Shown one piece after another: positions 12,351-13,997 of a stretch of DNA of 13,997 nt. Positions within the stretch are counted from its first letter, which is position 1, and each line of letters opens with the position of its first letter. The stretch spans positions 1 to 13,997 of the forward strand of contig JAJZXT010000198.1 in NCBI GenBank assembly GCA_021806355.1. Reading direction: 5' to 3'. The translations under genes and the position numbers were made by a program. Source of the DNA: Thermoplasmata archaeon (GTDB taxonomy: Archaea; Thermoplasmatota; Thermoplasmata; Thermoplasmatales; Thermoplasmataceae). Under the pieces are notes generated by a model. It was not told where the DNA came from and made no database searches. It worked only from the letters and a program-made list of their open reading frames with translations.

Positions 12351-13865
12351 TTATTTCTTCTCTTCTTTTTCTTTCAGCATTTTTAATCCAACGAATATTT
12401 CCCTAATTTCATCAAACCCAATTTCCTTTAAGGCAATGGAAATTATAAGAAAAATAAGCAAGCTCAGAACCACTACCGGGAACAATTTTAAAATATCATA
12501 GGGCTGGACATATTCATAGGCTGCAATCAGGAAAAGCGATTGGACTATTGCCGGAACTATCTGAAGATAGAATTTTGATGATGTCCTCACACCATTGATC
12601 TTCCTGTAATATTCCTTGAAGGCGATGTATGCAAAGAGTGTTCCAAGAAGAAATCCTATTGAAGCGCCAGTAACTCCAAGGCCAAGCAGCTTTACTCCAA
12701 AGATCTGTGTGGGGATAAGGATGAGATTTGCAACTATATTTACGCACACAGAAGTTGCTCCTATCAGGGCGATAAATCTCTGTTTGCTCTGGGAAATGAT
12801 TGCAGATGTGAAAGGGCTCGTCAGCACAGAAAAATAGGTTCCTATCGCAAGAATAGAAAGGGACATTGAGTACTGAATAAATATACTGTTAAACAGGTTG
12901 AGGATAAATGGAGCCATCCAAATCATGCTTATTGCGATTGGCAAAGTCACCAGCGATATTATTCTCTCATATTCATGCACCTGGTCGTTGAATTCTACCG
13001 CCGATTTGTGTCTGGATGAAGTGAGAAGTGGTATGAAAAAGACATAAACCGAAGCAGAAATGGCGATCATGGCGGATGTAAGTTTCTGGTTCGCAAAAAA
13101 TGCTCCAGTAGCAATAGTTCCCCAGAAAAATTGGATCAATACCTTATCAATATTGCCATTTATAATTGCAATGCTTGTTGCAAGTGCCAGTGGAAGGGCT
13201 ATAGATATATATTTCTTGAAGAGTACAATGTTTGGCCTCGAAATTTTCCATGGCCTACCGAGCATATATGAGATGATAATAAAAATACTATAGGTCAATC
13301 CATAGACCAGAGCCAGCACGACAGATATTTCATTCCCTAGATTCCCGTCATTTCCGAAATAATATAATACACCAATGAAAATAAATATTGAATTTCTGAG
13401 GATGGCCTCAATTAATGGCGGGATTGCCATCTTGCTCGATTGGTATGTGACAGAGTAATAAGTGGAAAATATCGGGATCATATTTGCTATTGCATAATAT
13501 GGCAAAATGGCAAGAATTACCCAGAACTCTATCGGGTTATAAAAACCCCTGTGAAGCACATAAACCCATGTTAGAAGTGTTCCTATGACTGCAAAAACAT
13601 AGATGGCATTTAATATTCCCCTAATAGCCAGAAATGTTCCGAGAGCTTTTCCTTTATCCTCTCCTGACGATAAAATTTTGACATGCGCAGTTGAGAAACC
13701 AAGATCAATTATTATTGTATATAAGCCAGCAAAGGCAATTGCATAAGATAGATATCCCCAATATAATGGACCTATATACCTTGTTATGAAAAATAGTGAA
13801 ACGTAACCCAATATCGCCGAAATGAGGGTCTGGAAAACAAGTACCGGAGATTTTCTTGCAAACAC
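12351..13865 (-). CDS. Wzx/MATE-like polysaccharide flippase (MVF superfamily)
   Basis: An integral membrane protein of about 504 aa with roughly 12-14 hydrophobic helices. The N-terminus is typical of polysaccharide exporters: ARKSPVLVFQTLISAILGYVSLFFITRYIGP, then YWGYLSYAIAFAGLYTIIIDLGF, followed by paired helices and short loops to a charged tail (LKMLKEKEEKK). Such proteins flip lipid-linked glycans across the cytoplasmic membrane and would fit a cell whose surface proteins are glycosylated. Start choice: the longest frame begins with a TTG at 13889, but a TATA-like TATTAATATT overlaps that codon, and the GTG at 13865 lies about 28 nt below it and gives the family-like start; I prefer GTG 13865. 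It converges with the acyl-CoA dehydrogenase. No glycosyltransferase lies beside it in the window. Confidence 0.85.
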   Translation of the reverse strand: MFARKSPVLVFQTLISAILGYVSLFFITRYIGPLYWGYLSYAIAFAGLYTIIIDLGFSTAHVKILSSGEDKGKALGTFLAIRGILNAIYVFAVIGTLLTWVYVLHRGFYNPIEFWVILAILPYYAIANMIPIFSTYYSVTYQSSKMAIPPLIEAILRNSIFIFIGVLYYFGNDGNLGNEISVVLALVYGLTYSIFIIISYMLGRPWKISRPNIVLFKKYISIALPLALATSIAIINGNIDKVLIQFFWGTIATGAFFANQKLTSAMIAISASVYVFFIPLLTSSRHKSAVEFNDQVHEYERIISLVTLPIAISMIWMAPFILNLFNSIFIQYSMSLSILAIGTYFSVLTSPFTSAIISQSKQRFIALIGATSVCVNIVANLILIPTQIFGVKLLGLGVTGASIGFLLGTLFAYIAFKEYYRKINGVRTSSKFYLQIVPAIVQSLFLIAAYEYVQPYDILKLFPVVVLSLLIFLIISIALKEIGFDEIREIFVGLKMLKEKEEKK

Positions 13866-13887
13866 TGTTTTTGTGAAATGGAATTTC

Positions 13888-13897
13888 AATATTAATA
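13888..13897 (-). promoter_or_regulatory. TATA-like site of the flippase gene
   Basis: The minus-strand TATTAATATT is centred about 28 nt before the GTG at 13865. It covers the alternative TTG start at 13889, which would then lie upstream of transcription. Confidence 0.45.
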
Positions 13898-13910
13898 CTT
13901 TTTAACATTT

Positions 13911-13933
13911 GCGAGCGGGAATTTCCCTTTCGC
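13911..13933. promoter_or_regulatory. Palindrome between the flippase and the right-edge ORF
   Basis: A core GGGAA-T-TTCCC (13917-13927) is flanked, after a 2-nt mismatch, by a further 4-bp pair GCGA...TCGC, giving a 23-nt near-palindrome. GCGAGCG at its left arm recurs at 13950-13956. Its place between divergent starts suggests an operator. It resembles the GGAAA-A-TTTCC palindrome at 605-615, which may be coincidence. Confidence 0.4.
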
Positions 13934-13943
13934 AAGATAGGGG

Positions 13944-13997
13944 ATGAAAGCGAGCGAAAAGGTTACTATTTCTCGCAGGATATTGATCTGTCCGCTG
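13944..13997 (+). CDS. Possible start of an unidentified gene (cut by window edge)
   Basis: From the ATG at 13944 an open frame of 18 codons (MKASEKVTISRRILICPL) runs off the window, preceded by GGGG at 13940-13943, a weak ribosome-binding match. It would be divergent from the flippase. Eighteen codons are too few to name a family, and another plus-strand frame is also open here, so this is tentative. Confidence 0.3.
   Translation, partial: MKASEKVTISRRILICPL

Overview
The window reads as a piece of a Thermoplasmatales-like archaeal chromosome: moderate to low G+C, AGA/AGG-rich arginine codons, and short TATA-type promoters placed about 22-30 nt upstream of start codons (leaderless transcripts). 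It also carries a stand-alone archaeal TYW1 tRNA-modifying radical SAM enzyme, a TrmB-type regulator and an archaeal-length family I pyrophosphatase. No rRNA, tRNA, CRISPR array or intact mobile element is visible. The genus assignment is inference.

Left part (1-4141): a TrmB-family regulator (minus, cut by the window edge) diverges from a translationally coupled ubiD-ubiA pair (ATGA overlap). That pair is a prenylated-FMN-type decarboxylase and a membrane prenyltransferase, most simply the prenylation and decarboxylation steps of menaquinone-type quinone synthesis. The divergent spacer holds inverted repeats built from one GGAAAA half-site. ubiA converges, with a 17-nt overlap, on an MFS transporter gene whose 5' end looks damaged or unusual.

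Middle (4142-7589): inorganic pyrophosphatase (minus), then a 420-nt stretch with no convincing gene, then a 694-aa secreted and membrane-anchored protein made of 14 YVTN-type beta-propeller repeats. It is probably two seven-bladed propellers and is dense in N-glycosylation sequons, so probably a cell-surface protein.

Right part (7590-13997): cbiA (corrinoid a,c-diamide synthase) followed on the same strand by a Gfo/Idh/MocA oxidoreductase. Divergent from them are taw1 (wyosine synthesis on tRNA-Phe) and an acyl-CoA dehydrogenase, the latter with its own promoter. The dehydrogenase converges with a 3-nt gap on a flippase-type polysaccharide exporter. A possible new plus-strand gene begins at the right edge beside a palindrome.

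The genes are mostly housekeeping or metabolic and do not form one system. I did not find a clear undescribed system. The best leads are the out-of-frame start of the MFS gene, the missing first aspartate of UbiA, the GGAAAA operator set next to the TrmB regulator, and the double-propeller surface glycoprotein.
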